A stretch of DNA of 44,787 bases from UBA8752 sp964223495 (GCA_964223495.1 CAXQGL010000059.1:1-44787), one strand, 5' to 3'; counted from the stretch's first letter, positions 16,995 to 25,318 are shown. Notes: generated by a model from the sequence alone, not told the origin. Made by a program: numbers and translations.

Positions 16995-18308
16995 ATGGGC
17001 ACTTTCGTCATAGAGGGAGGACATCCCCTCAACGGCTCCATTACCCCGCAGGGTGCAAAGAATGAGGCACTCCAAGTGGTGTGTGCCGTCCTGCTCACCG
17101 CTGAGCCTGTCACGATCGCCAACCTCCCCGACATCGTGGATGTCAACCGGCTCATCGACCTGCTCGCCTCCATGGGGGTGAAGGTGGAAAAAGTGGACGC
17201 CGGTACGTTCAGGTTCCAGGCCGATGACGTGAACCTCGAGTACCTCGACAGTCCGGAATTCCGCGAAAAGGGGCGGTCACTCAGGGGGTCCGTGATGGTC
17301 ATGGGACCCCTGCTCTCGCGTTTCGGCAAAGGCTACATTCCCAAGCCGGGCGGTGACAAGATCGGCCGCCGTCGGATGGATACACACTTCATCGGGTTCG
17401 AGAACCTCGGGGCCAATTTCAGTTACGATTCAGGGGAGACGTTCTTCAAGGCGGAAGCCCCCGACGGCCTGCGCGGAGCTGACATGCTGCTCGATGAGGC
17501 CTCGGTGACGGGAACAGCCAACATCGTGATGGCAGCAGCCCTGGCCAAGGGAACCACGACCATCTACAACGCCGCCTGCGAGCCCTACCTGCAGCAGTTG
17601 TGCAAGATGATCAACCGCATGGGGGGGCGGATTTCGGGCGTGGGATCCAACCTGCTGACCATCGAGGGCGTCGATGCCCTGGGAGGGTGCGATCACCGCT
17701 GCCTGCCCGACATGATCGAGATCGGCAGCTTCATCGGCATGGCTGCCATGACGCGCGGCGCAGTGACCATCAAGGATGTCAGCTGGGATGACCTCGGACA
17801 GATTCCGAGGGTCTTCGAGCGCATGGGCATCGCCATGGAGCGCAGGGGAGACGATTTGTTCGTACCGGCACAGGATCACTACGAAATCGACACCTTCATC
17901 GACGGCTCCATCCTGACGGTTGCCGATGCCCCCTGGCCGGGCTTCACCCCGGATCTGTTGTCCATCCTCCTCGTCACGGCCACACAGGCGCGGGGCAGCG
18001 TATTGGTCCACCAGAAGATGTTCGAGAGCCGGCTGTTCTTCGTCGACAAGCTCATCGACATGGGCGCCCAGATCATCCTGTGTGACCCCCACCGGGCCAC
18101 GGTCATCGGTCTCGATCGCAAGACCCCGCTTCGGGGTGTGACCATGACCTCTCCAGACATCCGGGCCGGTGTCTCCCTGCTCATTGCGGCGCTGTCCGCA
18201 GAGGGCCGCTCCACCATACACAACATCGGCCAGATCGATCGCGGCTATCAGTACATCGAGCACCGCCTGCGGGCTCTGGGTGCCCAAATAGAACGTTTGG
18301 CAGACTGA
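16995..18308 (+). CDS. murA: UDP-N-acetylglucosamine 1-carboxyvinyltransferase
   Basis: MurA moves enolpyruvyl from phosphoenolpyruvate to UDP-GlcNAc, the first committed step of peptidoglycan synthesis, in the cytoplasm. The 437-residue length fits the family. The substrate-binding Lys22-Asn23 pair is visible in QGAKNEAL and the family segment LLDEASVTGTANIVMAA is intact. The catalytic loop reads PKPGGDKIGRRRMDTH: residue 121 is Asp (GAC at 17355-17357) where E. coli has Cys115. Asp at this place is known from naturally fosfomycin-resistant MurA enzymes, so this enzyme should work but resist fosfomycin. The start ATG gives the usual N-terminus MGTFVIEGG. Confidence 0.96.
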   Translation: MGTFVIEGGHPLNGSITPQGAKNEALQVVCAVLLTAEPVTIANLPDIVDVNRLIDLLASMGVKVEKVDAGTFRFQADDVNLEYLDSPEFREKGRSLRGSVMVMGPLLSRFGKGYIPKPGGDKIGRRRMDTHFIGFENLGANFSYDSGETFFKAEAPDGLRGADMLLDEASVTGTANIVMAAALAKGTTTIYNAACEPYLQQLCKMINRMGGRISGVGSNLLTIEGVDALGGCDHRCLPDMIEIGSFIGMAAMTRGAVTIKDVSWDDLGQIPRVFERMGIAMERRGDDLFVPAQDHYEIDTFIDGSILTVADAPWPGFTPDLLSILLVTATQARGSVLVHQKMFESRLFFVDKLIDMGAQIILCDPHRATVIGLDRKTPLRGVTMTSPDIRAGVSLLIAALSAEGRSTIHNIGQIDRGYQYIEHRLRALGAQIERLAD

Positions 18309-18334
18309 ATCGGCTTTGCCGTGCGTTCCATCCG

Positions 18335-18342
18335 TAACTTTA
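18335..18342 (+). promoter_or_regulatory. -7 promoter box of the tlpA-like gene
   Basis: TAACTTTA, 8 bases before ATG 18351, with a TTG 16 bases upstream at 18316-18318. An imperfect match to TAnnTTTG, but placed like the other boxes in this window. Confidence 0.45.
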
Positions 18343-18350
18343 GGTCAATC

Positions 18351-18899
18351 ATGAAGTCACTCTCCACACCCTTGTTCACCGCCGCACTCGTGGTGGGTTT
18401 CCTGATGTCCGGTACATCTTCACAGGCGCAGGATCCCCGAATCGGAACGGGAGTCGGTGACATCGCACCTGATTTGACCCTCCAATCCCTAGACGGTGGC
18501 GAGGTCAAGCTCAGCGACCTGCGCGGACAACTCGTGCTCGTTGATTTCTGGGCGAGCTGGTGCGGTCCTTGTCGCCGCGAAAACCCGAATGTGGTCAATG
18601 CCTTCAAGAAATACCGCAAGGCCAAATTCAAGACGGCGGATGGTTTCACCGTGGCAAGCGTCTCCCTCGATCGGAAACAGGAGAGCTGGGAAAAGGCCGT
18701 GAAGCAGGATCAACTCGATTGGGATTGGCACGGCAGTGACCTCGCCGGATGGGACAGTGAGGCTGCTGCCATGTACGGGGTGAGCAGCATTCCCATGGGC
18801 TTCCTGGTCGACGAAAATGGCATCATCCTCGCCAAAGGCAAGGAGCTGCGTGGAATGGGACTCCACATCCAGATTGACCGGCACGTCGCCCGACTCTGA
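18351..18899 (+). CDS. TlpA-like thioredoxin-fold protein
   Basis: A 182-residue exported protein. The signal peptide (MKSLSTPLFTAALVVGFLM...) ends near SSQAQ at residue 27. The thioredoxin fold of the TlpA/ResA/AhpC-TSA type follows: WASWCGPCRREN carries redox Cys71 and Cys74, and SSIPMGFLVD carries the cis-Pro. Such proteins reduce or exchange disulfides in the periplasm, for example in cytochrome maturation or protection of cysteine-rich exoproteins. The active site is complete. ATG 18351 is chosen over upstream in-frame codons because it starts the signal peptide and follows a -7-like box. Partner proteins are not evident from neighbours. It seems to be a single-gene unit between murA and grpE. 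Confidence 0.9.
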   Translation: MKSLSTPLFTAALVVGFLMSGTSSQAQDPRIGTGVGDIAPDLTLQSLDGGEVKLSDLRGQLVLVDFWASWCGPCRRENPNVVNAFKKYRKAKFKTADGFTVASVSLDRKQESWEKAVKQDQLDWDWHGSDLAGWDSEAAAMYGVSSIPMGFLVDENGIILAKGKELRGMGLHIQIDRHVARL

Positions 18900-18944
18900 C
18901 AGAATTGACAGGGGCCACCCTTTTCGACTGACATCCCGCAACGG

Positions 18945-18968
18945 GGCCTGACACGATGTCGTGAGGCC
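18945..18968. promoter_or_regulatory. Inverted repeat upstream of grpE
   Basis: A perfect 12-bp palindrome CACGATGTCGTG (18952-18963) is nested in outer arms GGCCT and AGGCC (18945-18949 and 18964-18968). It lacks a T-run, so it is a poor terminator. It could be an operator for the grpE-dnaJ run or a hairpin ending the tlpA-like mRNA. Confidence 0.4.
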
Positions 18969-19000
18969 ATGGAGTGGCACGCGGATTGCGCTCTGCGGCG

Positions 19001-19008
19001 CAAATTCG
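19001..19008 (+). promoter_or_regulatory. Possible -7 box of grpE
   Basis: CAAATTCG, 7 bases before ATG 19016. It differs from TAnnTTCG only at the first base. No well-placed TTG was found. Confidence 0.35.
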
Positions 19009-19015
19009 CAGACCC

Positions 19016-19609
19016 ATGATCGACCAATCCATGAACGAGGAAGAGACGGCACGCGCAGAAGAAGCGACGGCTGGCGAGACCGCCGAAAACGCCACCTCGG
19101 GAGCCGATGGTGGCGATGGCCCCGATGCTGGGGAGAACGAGACCACCGGGGAATCGGCTGAGGCATCCGTTGCTGAGGAAGGTGCGGATCCGGAGGAGTG
19201 GCGTGACAAGTACTTGCGCCTCTATGCGGAGTTCGATAATTTCAGAAAGCGGACCATGCGCGAACGCGGCGATCTGGTCCGAAGTGCGGGCAGGGACCTC
19301 ATCGAGGCCATGTTGCCGGTTCTCGATGATTTTGAACGTGCCGCGGCGGCGGGTGAGGGAGAGGACTCCGAACAGGCCCGCGAAGGGTACAGTTTGATCG
19401 GCCAGAAGATGCGGGGCATCCTCGAGGCCAAGGGCCTGCAGCGCATGGAAGCCAAGGGTGCCGAATTCGACACGGACTTGCATGAGGCCATCACCCAGAT
19501 TCCATCACCGTCGCCAGAGATGAAGGGCAAGGTGGTGGATGTGGTGGAGCCCGGTTACAAGCTTCACGACAGCGTTCTCCGGTTCGCCAAGGTCGTGGTG
19601 GGCCATTGA
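19016..19609 (+). CDS. grpE: Nucleotide exchange factor GrpE
   Basis: GrpE releases ADP from DnaK and resets the Hsp70 cycle in the cytoplasm. The 197-residue product has an acidic, disordered N-terminus (residues 1-60, rich in Glu, Ala and Thr), then the coiled-coil start WRDKYLRLYAEFDNFRKRT, which is diagnostic, and the beta-domain signature VVDVVEPGYKLHDSVLRFAKV at the C-terminus. Two nearby ATGs (19016 and 19031) could start the protein; I use the first. dnaJ follows 13 bases later, so the co-chaperones are co-transcribed. dnaK is not in the window. An inverted repeat at 18945-18968 may control the pair. Confidence 0.96.
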   Translation: MIDQSMNEEETARAEEATAGETAENATSGADGGDGPDAGENETTGESAEASVAEEGADPEEWRDKYLRLYAEFDNFRKRTMRERGDLVRSAGRDLIEAMLPVLDDFERAAAAGEGEDSEQAREGYSLIGQKMRGILEAKGLQRMEAKGAEFDTDLHEAITQIPSPSPEMKGKVVDVVEPGYKLHDSVLRFAKVVVGH

Positions 19610-19622
19610 ATTCCTGAGGACG

Positions 19623-20729
19623 ATGTCAAAGCGCGATTACTACGAAGTCCTGGGGGTCGACCGGGGCGCCTCAGAGGCGGACATCAAGAAGGCCTACAGG
19701 AAGCTGGCCATCAAGTTCCACCCGGACAAGAATCCCGACGACAGTGATGCTGAGACGCGGTTCAAGGAAGCTGCGGAGGCGTATGAGGTGCTGAGCGATC
19801 AGCAGAAGCGGGCCAAGTATGACCGCTTTGGACATGCGGGCCTCGGTGGTGCCGCCGGTGGGGGAGCCGGCATGAACATGGACGACATCTTCAGCCAGTT
19901 CGGCGACATTTTCGGCGGTGCGTTCGGGGATGCCTTCGGGGGTGGAGGCCGCGGCCCACGCCGAACCAAGGGCTCCAACCTGAGGATCAAGGTCCAGCTG
20001 TCCCTCGAGGAGATTGCGGAAGGCGTCACCAAGAAAGTGAAGGTCTTTCGGCTGGTTCAGGCGGAAGGGGTTGAATATGACACCTGCGGCACTTGCCATG
20101 GAACGGGCCAGGTTCGCCGGGTGACCAACACCATTCTCGGCCAGATGCAGACCGCGTCCACCTGCCATTCATGCGGGGGGCTCGGCAAGGGGGTCAAGTC
20201 CAAGCCGAAGGATGCCGATGAGCACGGCTTGCGCCGTGAGGAGTCCATCGTGGAAATCGAGATACCGGCGGGGGTGGAAGACGGCATGCAACTCAACCTC
20301 AGGGGCAAAGGCAATGCGGCCCCGGCTGGGGGAATTCCCGGGGACATGTTGGTCCAGATCAGGGAGATCGATCACGAGCTGTTCACCCGGAACGGCCGCA
20401 ACCTCCACCTCGATTACCACCTGTCATTCGTGGATGCCGCGTTGGGGGCGCAGGTCGAAATCCCGTTGTTGGGAAGCAAGGCCAAGATCCGCATCGAGGC
20501 GGGCACGCAAGGAGGGAAAATCGTCCGCCTCAAGGGCAAGGGAATGCCGTCCGTGGACAGCTATGGGCGCGGAGACCTCCTCGTCAATCTGAACGTGTGG
20601 ACGCCCCAGGAATTGACGGCAGAAGAAAAGACCACCTTGGAAAGTTGGCGCGAAGCCCCCAACTTCCAGCCGTCGCCGGACCCGAGGGAGAAAGGTTTCT
20701 TTGATCGGGTGCGCGACATGTTCAGCTGA
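19623..20729 (+). CDS. dnaJ: Chaperone DnaJ with only one zinc centre
   Basis: A 368-residue type-I Hsp40. The J-domain (1-70) has HPD at 33-35, which triggers DnaK ATPase. A Gly/Phe-rich linker covers about 71-115. The Cys-rich region has only two CxxCxGxG motifs: CGTCHGTG (Cys155, Cys158) and CHSCGGLG (Cys181, Cys184). These match motifs 2 and 3, which form zinc centre II. Motifs 1 and 4, which form zinc centre I, are replaced by RLVQAEG (144-150) and KPKDADEHG (194-202). The C-terminal substrate-binding domains and a short tail are normal. The start is ATG 19623, which begins the J-domain. It follows grpE and is 3 bases from the ABC transporter gene. Confidence 0.96.
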   Translation: MSKRDYYEVLGVDRGASEADIKKAYRKLAIKFHPDKNPDDSDAETRFKEAAEAYEVLSDQQKRAKYDRFGHAGLGGAAGGGAGMNMDDIFSQFGDIFGGAFGDAFGGGGRGPRRTKGSNLRIKVQLSLEEIAEGVTKKVKVFRLVQAEGVEYDTCGTCHGTGQVRRVTNTILGQMQTASTCHSCGGLGKGVKSKPKDADEHGLRREESIVEIEIPAGVEDGMQLNLRGKGNAAPAGGIPGDMLVQIREIDHELFTRNGRNLHLDYHLSFVDAALGAQVEIPLLGSKAKIRIEAGTQGGKIVRLKGKGMPSVDSYGRGDLLVNLNVWTPQELTAEEKTTLESWREAPNFQPSPDPREKGFFDRVRDMFS

Positions 20730-20732
20730 ACC

Positions 20733-21680
20733 ATGGCCTTCGCCCTGTCCATCGCGCAACTCGAGAAATCCTTTGGTTCCCAACGTGTATTGGATGGCGT
20801 TTCATTCGAGGTCCAACCCGGTCGAATTGTCGGTTTGCTCGGTCCCAACGGTGCCGGCAAGTCCACCTTGATCAGGAGCATCATGGGCATCGTTGAACCC
20901 GATGCTGGCACCATCACCCTCAACGGAAAAGCCTGGAGTCCGGATGCCGTGCGCGGCATCGGTTACCTGCCCGAGGAGCGCGGGCTCTACCGGGACATGA
21001 AGGTGGGGGAGCAGGCGGTGTATTTCGCCCGGCTGAAAGGGATGCGCCGAAGGGAGGCCATCGAAGCCCTCCGGGGCTGGTTCGAGCGGCTCGAAGTGGA
21101 CGGATGGTGGGACAAGAAAGTCTCCGACATCTCGAAGGGCATGGCCCAGAAGGTCCAATTCATCTGCACCGTCGTGCACAATCCCCCCTTGGTCATCCTG
21201 GACGAACCCCTGAGTGGTTTCGATCCGATCAATGCGCGCCGCATCGTGGACACGGTGCGGCAGTTGGCGTCAGAAGGGACTTCCATCCTGCTGTCCACCC
21301 ATGACATGCCGAGTGTGGAGCGCCTCTGCGATGAGGTGGTCCTGCTCAACCGCGGAAAGGTGGTGCTGTCCGGACAGGCCGATGATCTGCGTGAATCCGG
21401 TTGGTCGGGGGAGCAGGAGGTGGTGTTCAAGGGCAATGATCTGGCTTTCACGAATGCCATGGGCAGCATGGCGCATCTGGATTCCATCGCGCAGGATGTG
21501 GCCCCCGGCCTCCGTCGGGCGAGCATCCGTCTGCGCGAAGTGGACCGTTCAGGGGCATTCCTGGCCGCGGTGGGATCTGCCGTGGAAGTGGTTGAGTTCG
21601 TGAAAGTGCGGCCCACGATGGAGTCGCTGTTCATCCAGGCCGTGGAGCAATCCGAGGCCCCAACCCAGACTGTTCCATGA
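20733..21680 (+). CDS. ABC transporter ATP-binding protein (NatA-like)
   Basis: A 315-residue ATPase that would power the membrane protein encoded next. Walker A is GPNGAGKS (about 37-44), the signature segment is SDISKGMAQKVQ, Walker B is LVILDEPLSGFDP and the switch His is in LLSTHDM. The last 90 residues form the extra C-terminal domain usual in NatA-type exporters. It starts 3 bases after dnaJ, and its stop overlaps the permease start by 4 bases (ATGA, 21677-21680). Substrate unknown: NatAB of Bacillus exports sodium, while other members export drugs or peptides. The gliding protein GldA is a more distant alternative because the gldFG partners are absent here. Confidence 0.9.
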   Translation: MAFALSIAQLEKSFGSQRVLDGVSFEVQPGRIVGLLGPNGAGKSTLIRSIMGIVEPDAGTITLNGKAWSPDAVRGIGYLPEERGLYRDMKVGEQAVYFARLKGMRRREAIEALRGWFERLEVDGWWDKKVSDISKGMAQKVQFICTVVHNPPLVILDEPLSGFDPINARRIVDTVRQLASEGTSILLSTHDMPSVERLCDEVVLLNRGKVVLSGQADDLRESGWSGEQEVVFKGNDLAFTNAMGSMAHLDSIAQDVAPGLRRASIRLREVDRSGAFLAAVGSAVEVVEFVKVRPTMESLFIQAVEQSEAPTQTVP

Positions 21681-23020
21681 GGGGCTCATTGATCGGCACG
21701 GTCATTCTTCGGGAATGGCGCACCCGGGTAATGAAGCGGAGTTTTCTGCTGGGGACCTTGCTTCTGCCCGTGCTCGCCGTGGGGTTCATTGCGGCATCGG
21801 TGCTGCTGACCAAGGGGACCGATCCACATCATGTCGTGTTGGTGGAGGATGCTCCCGGTCTCATCACACGTCAGGATGCGGCCACCGGCCAATACGTGCC
21901 GCGATGCCCGGGTTGCTTTCCGGAGCGGGAGCACCTGGAGTTCCGGTTTGTCCGTGAAGCTCCGTCGGACAGTGTATGGCTGGCCCAGGGGCACACCGTG
22001 CTCGTGGAATTCGACGAGTCCGTGCTCCAGAACCAGGCCGGGTACATGGTGTATGTGAAAACACCTGGAATGCAGGCCAAGCGGGACATCGAACGGGACC
22101 TCAGCAAGGCCATGGAGCACGCTCGGGTCATGGAAAGCACGGAGCTCGATTGGGCGGCCTACCAGAGACTCAAATTCGATCTGAAGCTGGTCAACCGTGA
22201 GTCGAACGGGGTTGAACGGTCCAAGGGCGGCGGAGAAGAGGTCAGGGGATTCGTGGGGTTTGTGTTCAGCGCGGTCCTGTTCATCGTGCTCATCATCTAT
22301 GGCGGCCTCATCCTGCGAAGCGTGGTCGAGGAGAAATCGAGCCGGGTCGTCGAGGTGTTGATTGCCGCGGTGCGACCGCAAGAGCTGTTGCTCGGCAAGG
22401 TCATCGGTATGGGGGGCGTCGCACTGACGCAATTGTTGTCCTGGTCCCTGCTTTCGACCCTGTCTTTCGGGGTGTTCAGGTTCTTCTACGATTCGGGCCA
22501 GCTCACGGGAGGGGTTCCGGGGCCGGGTGACGTGCCCGCCGACCTCATGACGGTCATGGCCGCGAACAGCTTCACCTCGATCCTGCTCGACATCAATTGG
22601 CTGCTCATGGGCATCAGTACGGTGGCCTTCTTCATCGGGGGCTATCTCCTGTACGGCAGCCTGTATGCCATGGTGGGAGGCTCCGTCCAATCGGAGCAGG
22701 AGGGCCAGGGCATGGTGGTGCCGATCATCATGCCGTTGATGTTCGCCTACATGATCGGTGGAGGGGCCATGGAGAATCCGGAGATGGGCGCATTGGTGGG
22801 CCTGAGCTGGTTTCCCTTGACCTCTCCCGTCATCATGCTCGTCCGCGTTGCCGTGGGGGCCCCGCTGTGGGAAGTGGCGTTGAGTTGGCTGCTGCTCATG
22901 ATCACCGCCCGCCTTGTCCTCGCCATGGCTGGCAGGGCATACCGTCACGGGGTGCTCAACGATGGTTCGCGCACCGGATGGAGGCTCCTGCTGCAATGGA
23001 TCAAGGGCCATGGGCGCTGA
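21677..23020 (+). CDS. ABC-2 type permease (NatB-like)
   Basis: A 447-residue membrane protein. TM1 lies at about residues 22-42 (FLLGTLLLPVLAVGFIAAS). It is followed by an extracytoplasmic domain of about 145 residues with a CPGCF motif, then five or six TM segments from residue 195 (VFSAVLFIVLIIYGGLILRS) to about 430. The conserved SSRVVEVLIAAVRPQELLLGK is typical of the NatB/ABC-2 group. It pairs with the overlapping ATPase gene to form an exporter. Its stop lies 11 bases inside the ppx gene. The large external domain suggests binding of a substrate or of a periplasmic partner. Direction of transport is inferred from family only. Confidence 0.9.
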   Translation: MRGSLIGTVILREWRTRVMKRSFLLGTLLLPVLAVGFIAASVLLTKGTDPHHVVLVEDAPGLITRQDAATGQYVPRCPGCFPEREHLEFRFVREAPSDSVWLAQGHTVLVEFDESVLQNQAGYMVYVKTPGMQAKRDIERDLSKAMEHARVMESTELDWAAYQRLKFDLKLVNRESNGVERSKGGGEEVRGFVGFVFSAVLFIVLIIYGGLILRSVVEEKSSRVVEVLIAAVRPQELLLGKVIGMGGVALTQLLSWSLLSTLSFGVFRFFYDSGQLTGGVPGPGDVPADLMTVMAANSFTSILLDINWLLMGISTVAFFIGGYLLYGSLYAMVGGSVQSEQEGQGMVVPIIMPLMFAYMIGGGAMENPEMGALVGLSWFPLTSPVIMLVRVAVGAPLWEVALSWLLLMITARLVLAMAGRAYRHGVLNDGSRTGWRLLLQWIKGHGR

Positions 23021-24008
23021 TTGGAGTCGGTTGGCCGTGGTGGATTGCGGCACCAACACGTTTACCCTGCACATCGCGGATTGCGTCGACGGTCGCTGGA
23101 AAAGTGTCTTCAGGCAGAAACGCTTCATCCGTTTGGGTCGTGACAGTTTCCGGAGCGGAAGGCTCTCCCCACAGCGCATGCGACGGGGGATGGATGTTCT
23201 GGCCTCTTTTCTCGAAACCGCCAGGAACTATGATGTGCACCATGTCCGCGCATTCGGATGCAGTGCGCTGCGGGACGCGTCCAATGGCCACGAATTCGTT
23301 CAGGCGGCCCGGACGATGGGTTGGCGCATCGAAGTCATCGACGGTGCGGCGGAGGCCGAGTGGGTCCACCTCGGTGTGGCGGACACGATGCGCCATGTGG
23401 ACACCTTGCCCGACTCCCTCCTGACAGTGGACATCGGGGGTGGAAGTGTGGAGCTGGTACATTGGTCGGAAAACGGGATTCTCGGACGGTGGAGCCTCGA
23501 ACTCGGGGTCGCCCGGCTCACGGATTGGATCAAACCTTCGGACCCGTTGAACCGCCAGGATCTGGAATCGGTACACCGGATCGTGGATGGAGCCTTGGCG
23601 CCAGTTCTGGATGCCATCGGGGACAGGGGACCCCAGTGGATGGTGGGCACATCGGGGGCCTTCAATACCCTCAGGACGCTGGAAAACGCGGCTTCCCAAT
23701 GGAATGACCCGAGGGCGGCGGATGAATTTTCCAAGGCCGAACTGCTGGCGAGGTGCAGGGCATTGTCGATGACTTCCAAGCACGGCCTCCATGACATCCC
23801 GGGCATGCATCCGGACCGTGTCCCCTATATGGCCATGGCATGTGCCATGATCGAGCACCTGCTTCTCCGTTTCGGAACCGTGGAGCGGGTATTCAGGTCG
23901 AGGCATACCCTGGCCGAGGGCGTTCTGGCCCAAGCGGCGGCGATGGGAAATGTGGTCCGCGAACACCCTGATGTCTGGCACCGGCCGGGACAGGTTGCGG
24001 CCCACTGA
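23010..24008 (+). CDS. Ppx/GppA family phosphatase
   Basis: A 332-residue member of the ASKHA fold that hydrolyses inorganic polyphosphate or the gamma phosphate of pppGpp. The phosphate-1 loop is VVDCGTNTFTLHI (residues 9-21) and the phosphate-2 loop is TVDIGGGSVELVH (about 136-148). The length is that of the short, two-domain form without the C-terminal HD-like domain of E. coli Ppx, which is usual in Bacteroidota. ATG 23010 overlaps the permease stop by 11 bases, so it is coupled to the transporter. Placement in a chaperone-led gene run points to a stress or stringent-response role. Polyphosphate versus pppGpp preference cannot be told from sequence. Confidence 0.9.
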   Translation: MGADWSRLAVVDCGTNTFTLHIADCVDGRWKSVFRQKRFIRLGRDSFRSGRLSPQRMRRGMDVLASFLETARNYDVHHVRAFGCSALRDASNGHEFVQAARTMGWRIEVIDGAAEAEWVHLGVADTMRHVDTLPDSLLTVDIGGGSVELVHWSENGILGRWSLELGVARLTDWIKPSDPLNRQDLESVHRIVDGALAPVLDAIGDRGPQWMVGTSGAFNTLRTLENAASQWNDPRAADEFSKAELLARCRALSMTSKHGLHDIPGMHPDRVPYMAMACAMIEHLLLRFGTVERVFRSRHTLAEGVLAQAAAMGNVVREHPDVWHRPGQVAAH

Positions 24009-24042
24009 GTCGGGGCAAGCCTCGCCGCCCGATATTCGCCGC

Positions 24043-25209
24043 ATGGCCCGCATCCTGATCATCGACGACGAGCAGCTCATCCGGCACGCCTTGCGCGACA
24101 TCCTCGAATACGAGAAATACGAGGTGCAGGAGGCCGAGGACGGGACCGCCGGACTCAAAGCTGCATTGGAGGGCAGTTTCGACGCGATTTTCTGCGATGT
24201 CAAGATGCCCGGAAAGGATGGCATCGAAGTCGTCGAAGGATTGGCTCTGAAAGGCATCGAAACCCCTGTCATCATCATGACCGGCCATGGATCGGTGGAG
24301 CTCGCGGTACAGGCACTGAAGGCGGGCGCCTATGATTTCATCGAGAAGCCATTGGATCTGAATCGCGTGCTTGTGGCCTTGCGCAATGCGACCGATCGTG
24401 AAGCGCTGAGGAAGGAGACGGTGGTTCTCCGCCAGCGCAAGAGCAAAAAGGGAGGCATCGACATGGTGGGGTCGAGTCCGGCATTGGAGGAGATCCGCAC
24501 CGTCATCGCCAAAGTGGCGCCCACGGATGCCCGGGTGCTCATCACGGGAGCGAACGGCACGGGCAAAGAAGTCGTAGCCCGCAGGATCCATGCGCAGAGC
24601 AACCGCAAGGATGCTCCATTCGTGGAGGTCAACTGTGCCGCCATCCCGGGAGAATTGATCGAGTCCGAGTTGTTCGGGCACGAGAAAGGGGCCTTCACCA
24701 GTGCCATCAAACAGCGCAAAGGCCGCTTCGAGCAGGCCCAGGGAGGGACCTTGTTCCTGGACGAGATCGGGGACATGGCATTGCCTGCCCAGGCCAAGAT
24801 GCTCAGGGCCCTTCAGGAGCGGGTCATTCAGAGGGTGGGCGGCGACAAGAACATCAAAATCGATGTCCGGGTGCTCGCTGCGACCAACAAGAACCTGGCG
24901 GAGGAAATTGCGGAAGGCAGGTTCAGGGAGGACCTCTTCCATCGACTGAATGTGATTCCGATCCATGTTCCCAGTCTGGCGGAACGCAGTGCCGATGTGC
25001 CGCAGCTGGTCGAGCATTTCCTGGGAGGCGTGGCCGATGAGCTCGGCGTGAATGCGCCCACATTCAGCGATGACGCCCTCAAGGCATTGTCGAAATCACC
25101 GTGGACCGGAAACATCCGCGAACTCCGTAACGTCGTGGAGCGGCTGGTCATCCTGTGCGGGAGCGAAGTGACCGAAGAAGACGTGCAACGCCACGTTTCA
25201 CAGGGCTGA
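24043..25209 (+). CDS. Sigma-54-type response regulator without DNA-binding domain
   Basis: A 388-residue NtrC-family protein. The receiver domain (1-120) has phospho-acceptor Asp52 in IFCDVKMPG and Lys102 in IEKPLD. The AAA+ domain (about 140-375) has Walker A GANGTGKE (169-176), Walker B LFLDE (237-241) and the sigma-54 contact loop GAFTSA (216-221), where the classic form is GAFTGA. The protein ends HVSQG just after the AAA+ domain, with no Fis-type helix-turn-helix. It may act from solution or use a partner to bind DNA. No kinase is adjacent. It lies 34 bases after ppx, and GATATTCG sits 4 bases before its ATG, so it may have its own promoter. Confidence 0.92.
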   Translation: MARILIIDDEQLIRHALRDILEYEKYEVQEAEDGTAGLKAALEGSFDAIFCDVKMPGKDGIEVVEGLALKGIETPVIIMTGHGSVELAVQALKAGAYDFIEKPLDLNRVLVALRNATDREALRKETVVLRQRKSKKGGIDMVGSSPALEEIRTVIAKVAPTDARVLITGANGTGKEVVARRIHAQSNRKDAPFVEVNCAAIPGELIESELFGHEKGAFTSAIKQRKGRFEQAQGGTLFLDEIGDMALPAQAKMLRALQERVIQRVGGDKNIKIDVRVLAATNKNLAEEIAEGRFREDLFHRLNVIPIHVPSLAERSADVPQLVEHFLGGVADELGVNAPTFSDDALKALSKSPWTGNIRELRNVVERLVILCGSEVTEEDVQRHVSQG

Positions 25210-25318
25210 ACAGGCCCCTGAACCACTTGAATCAAGGTCAAGTTGTTGATGGGTAGACGGTTGGAGGCAACCATGTACTAAATACACCGTCTATGTTGCA
25301 AGAGCAACTTCTCTTCAG

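Noticed and set aside
21686..23179. A 497-codon antisense frame across the permease gene
   Set aside because: Very His- and Gln-rich, no domain, and opposite a clear ABC-2 permease.
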